DNA of 64,000 nt from Paraspadella gotoi (Eukaryota > Chaetognatha), in the NCBI GenBank assembly GCA_051294375.1, contig CM119265.1, positions 16,684,005 to 16,748,004 on the forward strand, read 5' to 3'. The number at the start of each line of letters is the position of its first letter. Positions within the stretch are counted from its first letter, which is position 1. This document shows positions 1-10,474 of this stretch, piece after piece. The position numbers were made by a program, and so were the translations under genes. The notes under the pieces were generated by a model. The model saw only the letters and a list, made by a program, of their open reading frames with translations. It searched no databases and was not told the DNA's origin.

Positions 1-391
1 CAAGAACGGCAAGTTTGTAGTTCTTACCAATCAAAAGTTTGCCAACTGACTCGATGAAGGTGCTCTTGCCGGCCCCGGGGGGGCCCGTCAGTCCAATCCG
101 AAATGACTTGGGGACGTCGAGATTGACGCGACGATTATGCTCGAGCACCATGGAAAGCAATTTTTTGGCATCAGCACGCTTGCGAGGGTGCACTGATTCC
201 ACCAAAGTGACACTGCGCGCGAGTGCGGCACGCTCCCCCCTAACGATACCCTCAAAAAGATCGTGGACACTTGGTTGTTTCACTTTGAAATGGGAAAAGT
301 TTGATTCCCACCGTCGAGCACAGATTGGGGTGTTCGGCAGTCCCTGATGAAATCGAAAAAAACGATTTGCCGGGAAGCAGATTTTCGACAT
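1..391 (-). CDS. MMAA: MMAA-like mitochondrial G3E GTPase, 5' part (runs off the left edge)
   Basis: The minus-strand frame opens with MSKICFPANRFF, a basic and aromatic N-terminus suited to mitochondrial import. It continues without a stop through VHDLFEGIVRGERAALARSV and VTLVESVHPRKRADAKKLL to FRIGLTGPPGAGKSTFIE at the window edge. GPPGAGKST is a Walker A loop, and the preceding ALARSVTLVES..HPRK block is typical of the MMAA/ArgK family, the GTPase that chaperones adenosylcobalamin loading of methylmalonyl-CoA mutase. About 130 residues are visible; the rest of the G domain and the dimerisation arm lie outside. The start is the first in-frame ATG. It lies only 50 bp after the HDAC8 stop on the same strand, with a TGTACAG acceptor-like site about 15 bases before it, so the two may share a transcript. 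An intron just beyond the edge cannot be excluded. Confidence 0.85.
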   Translation of the reverse strand, partial: MSKICFPANRFFRFHQGLPNTPICARRWESNFSHFKVKQPSVHDLFEGIVRGERAALARSVTLVESVHPRKRADAKKLLSMVLEHNRRVNLDVPKSFRIGLTGPPGAGKSTFIESVGKLLIGKNYKLAVL

Positions 392-441
392 TTTTTAAAA
401 TCCTGTACATGTATATGACTATGAATGAGAATGAGATAGAT

Positions 442-1722
442 CTAGGTAAGTGTAACGTTTTTTATTTTTTCTAAAATCGTCCCTATGATCTTATTCAAGT
501 ACTGTTCGGTATTTTCATCTTTGATGAACGAGGGAAAAACGTTGAGTGTAAAATCGGGTCCAAAGCGCTCAAACTCGGAACATTCTGCAGGGACTTCTTC
601 GGAAATTTCTTTCTCCAAAATTGCAGCTGTCAATAGGGTCCAGCATTTGGCAGTATTCACGTGATTATAACCGCCTCCGCCTAAGACTAAAGTAGGAACT
701 GGGCAAAATCCTCTCAATGACTCCAAACAACGCCGCATGCCTAATGGAGTAAGATTAAAGGCGAGGTTGGGATCGCCGGAAATGCAATCAGCGCCGCACT
801 GTACGACGACGGCATCTGGTAAAAATTTTTTTGAGACTTCGCCGACTATTTTACAAAAAGTATAGACATATTTGTCGTCCCCGATTCCGTTTTTAAGCGG
901 AACGTTTACGCAGTGACCCAGACCCTTGCCGATACCCTCCTCGTCGACGCCGCCGGTGCCAGGAAAAAATCCCGCCTCAAATTTGTGAAGCGAAACCGTG
1001 AAGACCGAGTTAGTGTGCCGAAAGGCTTCTTGCACGCCGTCGCCGTGATGAAGGTCCAAGTCGATGTAAAGGATTCGATTAAAAGTCTTTGACAACTCGT
1101 GAACGGCGATTACGACGTCGTTTGCGTAGCAAAATCCCGAGGCTCGATCCCGGTGTGCGTGGTGCCAACCGCCCATCCAATTTATGGCGATACCGCACCG
1201 ACCTTGCGTAAGGGAGCGGGCAGCCGCTAGGGAAGCGCCGACGCAAAGTTGGACAAAATCAAACGTTCTCTTCGTCGGGGGACAGTCGTAGGCCAAACCG
1301 AAGTCCTCGCCGGATTGGTCGACGTCGTCGTCTTCGTCAGCGGCGTTTGAATCGCGTAAGTAATTGATGAATGACGAATCGTGAAAGGAAATCAATTCGT
1401 CGTAAGAAGCCAAATCTGGTTTAATGATCCTCGTCTCCTTCAGCAATCCGTAACTCTGAACGAGCGAATGGAGCAAGAGTGCTCGACCGGTAATTTGTAC
1501 CAACCCGTTGCACCGCAAAAATAATCGCTCGGAGAAGACGTAGCCGACTGATGATGGAGCTAGATAAGGTTTACTAACTGTGAGGGACGGTAGAAGGACT
1601 GGAGTGTCTCGAGAGTAATTTCCGATTTTTTTACGAAACCGCCCATCGAATGAGCCATTATTAGCAAGAACGTTTTCGTCGTCGTCGTCGGAATTTAAAT
1701 CGTATGCACTGCAATGGGACAT
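442..1722 (-). CDS. HDAC8: Class I histone deacetylase, HDAC8-like
   Basis: This single-exon gene encodes about 426 residues and covers the full arginase-like deacetylase fold. Visible motifs in order are GGWHHAHRDRASGFCYANDV (tandem active-site histidines), LYIDLDLHHGDGVQEAF (zinc-binding Asp and His), HKFEAGFFPGTGGVDEEG, GADCISGDPNLAFNLTP (second zinc Asp and substrate pocket) and LGGGGYNHVNTAKCWT (catalytic Tyr loop). The spacing, the FxPGTG loop and the short C-terminus resemble HDAC8 more than HDAC1/2/3. The enzyme removes acetyl groups from lysines; vertebrate HDAC8 acts on cohesin SMC3. I chose the ATG at 1722 because it is preceded immediately by TTATTCCAG, a strong splice-acceptor-like site; longer in-frame upstream sequence would then be outron or intron. 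An acidic stretch (SDDDDEN) lies just after the start. SOD1 ends 181 bp upstream and MMAA begins 50 bp downstream. Confidence 0.93.
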   Translation of the reverse strand: MSHCSAYDLNSDDDDENVLANNGSFDGRFRKKIGNYSRDTPVLLPSLTVSKPYLAPSSVGYVFSERLFLRCNGLVQITGRALLLHSLVQSYGLLKETRIIKPDLASYDELISFHDSSFINYLRDSNAADEDDDVDQSGEDFGLAYDCPPTKRTFDFVQLCVGASLAAARSLTQGRCGIAINWMGGWHHAHRDRASGFCYANDVVIAVHELSKTFNRILYIDLDLHHGDGVQEAFRHTNSVFTVSLHKFEAGFFPGTGGVDEEGIGKGLGHCVNVPLKNGIGDDKYVYTFCKIVGEVSKKFLPDAVVVQCGADCISGDPNLAFNLTPLGMRRCLESLRGFCPVPTLVLGGGGYNHVNTAKCWTLLTAAILEKEISEEVPAECSEFERFGPDFTLNVFPSFIKDENTEQYLNKIIGTILEKIKNVTLT

Positions 1723-1740
1723 CTGGAATAAGCCCAACTC
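1723..1740 (-). promoter_or_regulatory. Splice-acceptor-like site directly before the HDAC8 start codon
   Basis: The minus strand reads GGCTTATTCCAG immediately followed by the HDAC8 ATG. With zero bases between AG and ATG, this is either the end of an intron in the 5' untranslated region or a spliced-leader trans-splice site. The upstream gene (SOD1) stops only 181 bp away. Confidence 0.5.
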
Positions 1741-1903
1741 TGAAATCTTTGATCGAATATCGTATATTGTAAAAAAAGAGTAGATAAATTCCTGGCACAA
1801 TTTGATAATTTAATTTCATGATTAAAAAAAAACGAACCCAAACGCCAAAAAAAGTTTTATAAAACATCACATTTTCAGTCTGTTAAAAGAAAAAAATGGA
1901 GCT

Positions 1904-2359
1904 TCACTTGCAGATGCCGATGACCCCGCAAGCCAGCCTGGCGCCAGCATTCCCTGTAATGAGGCTAAGATCATGGCCTCCTTTGCCAAGATCGTCGACG
2001 TCGGCGTGAACGACCACAGCTCGACCGACGATGCTGTTAGACCCTGTCAGCGATATTTTCCTGTCGGAAATTTTGACACGAGCGACGCCGTCTTCGCCGG
2101 CTTCTACGTTGCCGAGGTCACCGACATGGCGCTCTTCGTCCCCAGGGGCGCCATGGGTCTTGTCAGAGGGATTGAAGTGACCTCCGGCAGATGTGCACCC
2201 GTTAGTGTGGTCCCCGAATTCGTGGATGTGAAAGCCGTGCAGCCCGGGAGCGAGACCCTTAATCTCCCCGCTAACTTCGACGACATCGCCCGTCTGAGCA
2301 AAGTTAACCACACCTTTGACTTGCTCGCCGACGAGAACACAGACAGATTTTACAGACAT
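1904..2359 (-). CDS. SOD1: Cytosolic Cu/Zn superoxide dismutase
   Basis: The predicted protein has 151 residues, near the family length of about 153, in a single exon. It converts superoxide to hydrogen peroxide and oxygen in the cytosol. Visible signatures are [17 protein letters not shown] (copper ligands and the bridging His region), [14 protein letters not shown] (zinc site and signature 1), [31 protein letters not shown] (electrostatic loop) and [15 protein letters not shown] (signature 2 with the disulfide Cys and the active-site Arg). All metal ligands and both disulfide cysteines appear present. I chose MSVKSVCVL as the start because it matches the family N-terminus; a longer in-frame extension upstream does not look conserved. 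There is no signal peptide, so this is the intracellular form. Confidence 0.96.
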   Translation of the reverse strand: MSVKSVCVLVGEQVKGVVNFAQTGDVVEVSGEIKGLAPGLHGFHIHEFGDHTNGCTSAGGHFNPSDKTHGAPGDEERHVGDLGNVEAGEDGVARVKISDRKISLTGSNSIVGRAVVVHADVDDLGKGGHDLSLITGNAGARLACGVIGICK

Positions 2360-2802
2360 AATGAATTGTGATTGGCGAAGCTTTTCGCTACGAGGTAAGT
2401 ACTGAAATTGTTCATCAAAGGAGAATTGCATAAGTGGTCAATTTTCAACGATTCCGTTAATTTTAGCACACAATTTAAAATAATTAGACCAGCAGCTTCA
2501 AACACAAATTTGACTCGAATCCAACTACTTATCTTACTGATATTCCAACATAGTAAATGAGTAAATAAATTTATGTAGTTTCGTAATAATCAACGAAGAA
2601 TATAGTACGCATTAGAGGTCAAAAGTCTAATTTAAAAAGCAAATTATCAACTTTTAAAACTTATTCAGGATAGACGTATCCCAATTAGACGTATCCCAAA
2701 TATCCCAAACACAAAACTAGTAATATCGTTTAATGTTAATGCTTTCACAGCCAGAAATGTAAATAAAATTTTAAGTGCTATGTACGTATTTTCCAAAATT
2801 AC
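2360..2802. other. Spacer between SOD1 and the myosin gene
   Basis: These 440 bp are AT-rich and non-coding, and hold the SOD1 upstream region and the myosin 3' end. TAGACGTATCCCA occurs twice in tandem near 2670-2700. No convincing gene is seen. Confidence 0.6.
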
Positions 2803-5800
2803 TTAAGATTTAACATGTTCCAACATGCAGTGTTTTGGATTGCAATAAACGTGGTCGTAAGCTGGCAAACAATCGGTCAATGAACATGTCATTTCTTGCC
2901 AAGGTAAAACGTGAGCATTTGTCAAAATCTCTCCAGGCGTAACGTGAAAACGAATGGGAACGCGTGTAAGGCGTCGTTTCGACACGATATTACCTCGCGC
3001 CGATATCTCCACGTAGGGTACGAGCGGAAGTTCTTTGACACCTTGAACACGGTTAAATATTACGCTACCGCGCCGATCGCGTGCCGCACAAATTTCATCC
3101 AACTGGAAAAATCGCCACAAGGAATGGGAGGGCGAAACCGTGTCGGAATCAAACCCGATCGGCTTGTCCGTCCGTTTAAATGACTTATCGGGAGATTGCG
3201 AGGGAGTCAGAGATCGCAGAAGATCGGGAAAGGAGATTTTGTTTTCTGACTGGCCACTCGCCGGACTCGATTCTGCCGCGCGAGTTTTATTCCGTCGTCG
3301 CGAGCTGACGAATGGCGACTTGATGACATTTGAGAAAGAATCTTCGGAAAAAGGAGGTAATCGTTCTCCGTTTCCTTGAGCAGACGCCGCCACTGAAGAC
3401 TCTGCGTCGCCGCTACCACCGCGATCAACGCAGAGAGTCGATTCTCGGGAGGACAGCGATCTTCTCAACGGCGTCAAACTTTTAGACTTTCGTGAGCAGA
3501 GTTGTTTTTGTAACTTGCGCATCTTCCACAAACGAAAGGCGTCTTGGAGAACGACTGCAGCAGCTCGGACTCGCAGGAAGTGACGTCGATCTTTCAGTCT
3601 TCGAAAGAAATTGGTGATGATGGCGGCCGCGGCCTTAGCTCGTTCCACACCGCGCCTCACAACGGCGCCGCGGTAGTGACTTTGAACAGCGACTACGGCG
3701 CGTTTTACTTTTTCAAAGCGGCACCGCGCGAGATAGCCTCGAAAGCTGGCTTGAATAAGGACCGCGCAATTGATTCTCCGACGGTGACAGAAACGCCGCC
3801 ACGCACACTGAATGATGAAGGCTTTGTCGTGAAGCCTTTGCTCGCGACGCTCCTCCAAAGTTTGAAACTGCGTCTCCGACAAAAAAATTTTTGATTTTCC
3901 TGCCATAACGCGATCGGTTTCGGATTCAGAAAAGACATCTGTCATAATCGACATGACCTCAATTCGTTTAGGGTCTCTCAACATCGTTGAAGTTGGTTTG
4001 TTCACTGGACTATTTATCCGGGGCGGAAGTTTCGCTGGACTCCTCGCGGGACTTTTTACAGGACTTCTGGAAGGACTCCTGGAGCTGGAGAGACCGACAG
4101 GGGATGTAGTTTTTCTTTTCTGTGGCATCTTTAATCCCTCGTAGGTAACTCTCCTCTTACGGCGATGTCTAGCTACCGAAGTGATCCCAGTAGCCTCCGT
4201 TTCCTCGACCGACCCTGGAATAACGTCCGGCATTTCCGGCTTAAATTTTAGTCTTAACACCCGGTAGCGACGCAGAAACTCGTCGAAAGTGAGGCGAACA
4301 GGACAAAGACGTTTTGAAATTGCAACAGTTTCAAGGACGCCGGTGGCACACAGCTGCTGCCTCACCGTGGCGATCTCGAACATGGAGACGCCAGCGTTAA
4401 CGGGTTCCATGCCATGAAAGAAGCCAGGGTTCAACGGGGAGGGTTTGATGCAGCGGATGTAATGCGGGGTCGTCGCTCGGAGGTGTTGCATTAAAGAATC
4501 AAGGGAGGATTTAAATTTTGATAGGAGAGTCTGGCGACGGCTCTCACCTACAAAGTAAGGAAATTCATTGGTCGTTTTATAGGTAAAGTTCAATACAAAA
4601 CAAATAAATTTTCGATTAAAATATAACCTGGCAACAGGTTTGGATTTTCCCAACCAGCGAACATTTCTTTTAAGAACCAACTCTCCGACTCTTCGACCAA
4701 ATCAACGAGATCCTGAGCAACTTTGTCTCGATTTTTTTCCACCATATCTTCGAGGGAATATTCGACTTTGCCCGCGTAGTGAAAGACTGTGAAAGCCTCT
4801 TCTGGAGTTCGATGTCGGACGAGTTCAGGCGTTCGAATCGGCGAAGAGGTACCCGAGGGAACGCGTTTAAGGACTGGGCTGCTCAGATCTTGAATTCGTT
4901 GAGCCAATCGGAGATTATCAATGTCTCGGTTTAACTGACATTCCTCGTTTAGCATGCCTCAATGGAAAAACAAAAGAATTGTATTAAAATAATAAAGTAA
5001 ACAGCTAAATGAAAGTCTTACCTATAACACTGTCCGGACCTTTCTCCAAAGCTTCAAGACAAGGACGATTGTCGTTGTAATCAATATCGATCCAATCGAT
5101 TTCCTCTCGCCTGATATCTTCTTGTAATTGCTGCAAAATTGGATAGTAAAAATTGATGCTAGCTCCTCTAAAAAAAATAATTATAATACCTTTAGTTGTT
5201 AACACATATTTTAAAGCATATAAAAATAATTCAATTTTTACCTGCAAATATTGATGAACGTAAAGTTGCTGTAATTTTTCATTGGCAAAATTAATGCAGA
5301 GTTGTTCCAAACTGTTGTAGTCTAAGATTTCGAATCCGTAAATGTCAAGGAGACCGATGCGTGAAAATGTTTTTGTTTCCTTAGTTACGAGTGAATTAAC
5401 GTAGGCGATGATCCACTCGAATAGCCTAGTGTAGAGAAGCTTGCAGAGAGCGTCTCGTTTATGTTTACTATCTTCTACGGTGCAGCGGCCGATTACTGTG
5501 CTGGTTCTCTTCATTCGAGTCGTACTAAAAAAAAAAAACAAAAAAAAAAAAACGAAGCGCATTATGCAGATGTAAATAAGCGAAAGGTTCAGTTAGCAGT
5601 ACCTAAACTTTCTCGTCGTCAAGACAAAACGCAAAGCCTCTGGTAGCAACTTGAGCAACGAAGCGGCAGAGTCGAGTGCCTCATCGTCATTCTTCCTTTC
5701 TTTTTCGTCGGCGTCGTCATCCACAAAATCTATTTCGCCGAGATGCAAGATGGCGGCAAGGACGGCGAAAATTTCCCCGACTTGGTCTTCACTCATCTCG

Positions 5801-6985
5801 GCGTCGCGCATTGCTGCCAGCGTCGTCTCGAAATCTTCCGCGTCGGCTTCCGTTCTCAAAGAGGAGTTGCGCGCCAAACGAAATTTTTCGGCGATGTTTT
5901 CTAGACCAAAACGCCGCGCAAAACCTTCCTCGCCGCCACCGCTGGCCAGCAGCTGGTAGAAAACGTGAAAGTTTCTCTCTTTAGGCGCTTGCCGCACGAC
6001 GCGAGTGCTCTCCAGCAAATAGGTCTCCACTTTACCACCGAGGGTGAATGCGCCTCGGTCGAACTGAAGCTGCACAAATTTGCCGAACCGCGACGAGTTG
6101 TCGTTGCGCTGAGTCGAGGCGTTGCCAAACGCCTCTATTACTGGGGTTGAGGCCATCAGGTGTTTTCGAATCAGAAAAGCCGGAAAAGTTGCCGATGGGC
6201 AACCCGGTGAGCAAAAGCCTGGAAAAAAAGGAAAAAACGTTTAGTGGTTTAAATAAATAACTAACGACTTCAAAAATAGTCTACCAGTGTCTGGAGTGGA
6301 AGCTCGACTTTGATCCTCGTAATTAGAGGCATTTTCACCTCCGTTGCGGCCTCCAACAGCCGCGAGGTATTTCATCAAGTATCTCGTAGATTCAGTTTTT
6401 CCGGCGCCGGACTCGCCGGAGACGATCACCGATTGGTCTACCGATTTTCCCAGACTGATAACATTAATACGCTTTTAAAGATCTATCTAAAAAATAGTTA
6501 GCCTATTCATCGCACTAACCCGTGAACCATGCTGAAAAATGCCCACTTTGCAACAGAAAAAACGTGCGGGGCCATGGATTTGAGGGGACCGTCGTGAGTG
6601 TGATATTCCCAGATTCGTTTCGTTGAGTAGAGCGCGGGAAAATCGCGCAGGGGGTTGAGAGCTAAGAGCGCTACTCCGGCCCACGTGTAGAAGTTGCAGT
6701 TCTCGTAACGTGTCTCCAGACATTGTAACACTAACGACTGGTTTAGCGGCTGAAGGGTCGTCAAATCGTCTACTTTTGTCAGATCTGTGCCAGATACACA
6801 AACAAAAAAATATATAAGAATAACCGTTAAAAATTTAACGAAATTTTCCGATTTTTCTCAAACTTACCTGAAACTCGCAAAGAAGTCACATCTCGCCCAT
6901 CATACGCCTTATCACCCGAGGGGTTTTTCTTCTTCTTTGGCTTAGGGGGAGGTGGAGGAGGCATCGCCTTCGAACGACTGGACAT
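2803..6985 (-). CDS. MYO19: Unconventional myosin, probably class XIX (multi-exon)
   Basis: About seven exons encode a short-tailed myosin. Exon 1 (6985 to about 6867) gives a proline/lysine-rich leader with [13 protein letters not shown] and ends in a GTAAG donor. The motor follows: [21 protein letters not shown]-loop [10 protein letters not shown], switch I region [34 protein letters not shown], switch [22 protein letters not shown], and the SH-helix block [13 protein letters not shown]. These match human MYO19, an actin motor on the mitochondrial outer membrane, better than classes I or V. After the motor come IQ-like helices ([29 protein letters not shown]) and a basic, Ser-rich tail. An unusual feature is an [15 protein letters not shown] insert in the late motor domain. 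The C-terminal IRFH and cysteine-rich region recalls the MYO19 tail. Start MSSRSKA is the first ATG of an exon with a consensus donor. Confidence 0.8.
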
Positions 6986-7222
6986 TTTCTATATCATCTT
7001 AATTTCAAACGCAAATAAAAATCGCGAATAATTTTTGTAGCGAATTGTAATAATAAATAAATAAATAAACAAATTAATAAATTCCGCTCATCAATACTAG
7101 TAATTCAAAACAAAACGCTTTCAAGCCCCTTTCAATTTTTGTTGTTTCACAATTATCTGATAATTTAAGCTTGACCCCGACGTGGGATGATTCGCAATGA
7201 TAAAAGCAAAATTACCGCAGTC

Positions 7223-7228
7223 TTTATT
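7223..7228 (-). terminator. AATAAA polyadenylation signal downstream of the ADP/ATP carrier pseudogene
   Basis: On the minus strand TGAATAAAG lies about 25 bases after the stop of the broken carrier reading frame. The retained signal suggests a gene or cDNA copy that kept its 3' untranslated region. Confidence 0.45.
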
Positions 7229-7252
7229 CAAATATCCCTAGTGGTCGACAGT

Positions 7253-8130
7253 TCAAACACTTCTCTCTGGAGTGTTGATGTAGACTCTCTTGAAGGAATC
7301 AAATGCAATAAAGACGCAGGTCCTGACCACACCGCGGAGAATGTTGACGCCGGCGCCCTTCATCATCGACATGAAAGCCTCGTTCTTGAGGATCTGCGCG
7401 GCGCAATCAATGGATCCCTTGTACTTGACCGCCGGTGCCCGACGTCATCATCATGCGTCGACGAATTGTGTCGATGGGGTAGGACATCAAAGCAGCGGTC
7501 ACCGTGACACCATAACCCAAACAGAAGAACACCAAGAGACCGGCATCGGGGCCGAGAAGGATCGGCTTCAGAGAATCGTAGAGACCGAAGTACATCCCTC
7601 GGTAAACGAAGATGCCAACGCAGGAGATGACGAACCCGCCGTAGAGGCCTTGGATGCCGTCTTGCTGTACACGTCGATGAAACCCTTGTACTGACGTTCG
7701 CCGCCCTTGGCGTCATTGGCCAAATGCGTTCGGGCGAAATCCAACGAATACACGAACAAAAGAGACAAGGAACCGGCATCTTCCGGAGAGAATATTTGAA
7801 CCGAATTTGGTCACCTAAGAAGCGTCTATGGGGACGTTGAAAGCCTCCTTCACCTTGTCATTGAACGCGAAATTGAGAGCCGGCGCCGGAAAGTATCGCA
7901 GGCAATTGGCCATATTGCCGCGCCAAAGCGGGTAGACGTCATCGGTTCTGATGTGCGCAGTCGATCACACCCTTATAAGGTTTGTCAAGACGAACTTGTT
8001 TGATCATTTCATCTTGGTTTTGAACGAGCAGCTTGACTCTCTCGATAGGGGCGGAATTCGTCTTAGATAAGACAGCAGCAACGCCTGAGAGTGCGAAATT
8101 CTCAGCGAATACCAATTTCTTGTCGGCCAT
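7253..8130 (-). pseudogene. ADP/ATP translocase (ANT) pseudogene
   Basis: The minus strand preserves most of a mitochondrial ADP/ATP carrier, but it is split among reading frames. It begins [20 protein letters not shown] with an [15 protein letters not shown] first carrier motif. It then shifts frame to [20 protein letters not shown] and [14 protein letters not shown], meets an in-frame TAG after PIDAS, shifts again to [19 protein letters not shown], again to GIQGLYGGF and [15 protein letters not shown] (the nucleotide-carrier signature RRRMMM), and once more to [15 protein letters not shown]. That makes at least four frame changes, one stop and several short losses. The second carrier motif also has Ser for Pro (YSLDFAR). 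It has no recognisable introns and no obvious poly-A tail. A functional copy is expected elsewhere. Assembly error is less likely, because the lesions are spread out and include a substitution stop. Confidence 0.85.
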
Positions 8131-9674
8131 TTTAGAATGCGGTCTTTTCCCCTTAGAATTTTAAACAAATTGAATGTACTCAATAATTGAAAAAAAGAAC
8201 CATAATGATAATACAACTAACAGTTTAGGAAAACCGTTATGACGCAAAAAGACGATTAAAGCAACTGTTTAAAAATTTTAAGTCTTCCAACACATAAAAT
8301 GGGAACGAAAATATTTCTGCCTTCTTCAGCTTCCAGAATTTGTAAATTTACTAAATTTATTTTTTAACATTTTTTAAAAAAAATTTTGCAAATTGAAAAA
8401 AAAAAACGTACATGGTGACCATTTGTAACCTGTAAAGATTTTATCATTTTGAAAAAAGATTTATGAAAACAAAATGAATATATTTTTTTATGTATAGATA
8501 TAATATCCTTCAGTTTACTTTTAGTTGAACAGTGAGTGGTAAAAGTTATTTGGAAAATGACCTCCCTGATCGATTGCTCAATGTTTTTAAATAAAAAATC
8601 TGTCTTATTTTTCAGCACGATTTTTTAAAAAAATATTTAAAAAAATATATATCCCTATCAGAACATACAATTCTACTTTGTAGTCTTAACCCTCAACAAT
8701 AACGAATCATAAATAACCTTAATTCCATAACAAATTATCCTCTCCACCCTTTTCTGTTCAGACTTTTAAATATTTTGAAATTCTCAATAAATGACTTCTT
8801 AACAAGAATGAGGTCTAATATCTAATTAGAAAACTAAGGCAGAAAATAACTTTTAACTTTGTGTTGTATAGATGTTCCCTCTTTTTCCAGAAAACAACAC
8901 TAACGTCCCTCTCCCCATAACATTATAAAAGAATATACTATAAATCAAGAATATAATTAAATATAATATATAGTAAAATTTATTGAATTCTTACATATAT
9001 TTTAAAATTGTAATATAAAATTTATTCAAATTTATTAAATACTTACATTTATTTTACAATTTTAAAATTTAATTTAGTAAAACAAATAATCTTGCAATTT
9101 TTCAAATACTATATGCTAATTTTCATATTACAGTTAGAAATAATATTAAAGAAATTCAAACAAAAAATATTTGAATCGATATGAAACATTTTAAAAGATC
9201 TTGATGATGAGAAGCTTCCTACAAATGCACACTTTTACAATTTTCAATTATAAAAAATTGTAAAAAAGTATAATAACATTGACAATGTCACTAAAAATAG
9301 TGACCTATTCACCGCGACCACTCGCTGGACTCACCTAATTTAGTAGTGGGTAGAGACCATGCGTACGACAGCATGACCTAGGGTACACGACACACCAATA
9401 GTCACAAAATCATAAAAATGTATTCATCTTATCATAAAATGTATGCATCTTATCTTTATATATCTTTTTTAAAAATATTAAAATCTTTATACTTTTTTTT
9501 CTAGCGGCGGTCTCAAATGGCCACGACGTATTATTTCTTAACTTGAATATATATATATTACATATATATCTAAGTTCAATTTCATAATTAGAAACTGAAA
9601 ATATGCCGCGTGAAATATTATAATAATTTTTAAAATATATTTAATCTGTCTTTTTTATATCTTATAAATAAATA
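8131..9674. other. AT-rich intergenic region
   Basis: About 1.5 kb of AT-rich DNA lies between the carrier pseudogene and a MITE. Simple A/T runs dominate. A GC-richer island near 9295-9400 (CACCGCGACCACTCGCTGG) is of unknown nature, and CTAGCGGCGG near 9500 recurs near 61980. No supported gene is seen. Confidence 0.6.
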
Positions 9675-10250
9675 CAGAAGGCTTCATATTATAAAATGAG
9701 GTACCCCTTTTTTGTGACCAGAACGTTCCGAGAAAACTACTGGACCAAATTTATTGAAATTTAGTATGAACGAGCCCTATGTGAATACAAATAGAACTAT
9801 GGAGGTGAATTTCAATATTTGACCCCTGAACCGAGATATGGGGCTCCGGAAGGGTCACCCTTAGCGGCAAAAAATTATCAAAATTTTTTTTTTAAATTTA
9901 AAATTTTAATATTTTAAAATTTAAAAAAAATTTTTCATTATTTTTGTTTTGAACAGTTGCATAGACGTTTACTTTTCCACAAAAACGTATTTAAAACTAT
10001 TTATTACCACAAAAATATTAGTTTACCTTAATTTTTAGCTGCATGAACTTCAAGTCAGTTTTGGAATAATTTGGGAAAATTGGAAGTAAAATGATTAACC
10101 ATGCATCTTCAAACTATGCTTAATTATTGAAAATTTTCAATTTTAGTATTAAATTTTTTTAAAATATGTTTAAAATATGTCAATGCAACTGATGCCACTA
10201 AAAAATTTCAAAAAATGAGGGTACCTCATTTTATAATATGAAGCCTTCTG
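9675..10250. mobile_element. MITE, Tc1/mariner-type, copy 1
   Basis: The 576-bp element is bounded by near-perfect inverted repeats starting CAGAAGGCTTCATATTATAA, extending about 30 bp to GAGGTACC at the left and mirrored at the right end. It is flanked on both sides by TA, the duplicated target of Tc1/mariner transposases. The interior is AT-rich and non-coding, so it would be mobilised in trans. A second member lies at 29550-30059, sharing termini and an internal AACCATGCATCT block. Confidence 0.85.
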
Positions 10251-10474
10251 TATAAATAATCTTGTTGAAAAAGCTTACTTGTAAATAAAAAAAATGGATT
10301 GAAAATGATGCAAAATTTCAATAGAAGGTTAACTCTCGCAAATCGAAATTTATTTGATACAAATTTACAAAACAAAGGTTAGGAGGGGCTACAAACGTGT
10401 AATCATTTATTTATCATCAATAACTTCAGCTTCCTGTTCTCCAACAATCTTTATGGCACTTATATTACAATATA

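Noticed and set aside
39-347. Plus-strand 102-codon frame over the MMAA exon
   Set aside because: It is the complement of a conserved P-loop coding exon; no independent features.
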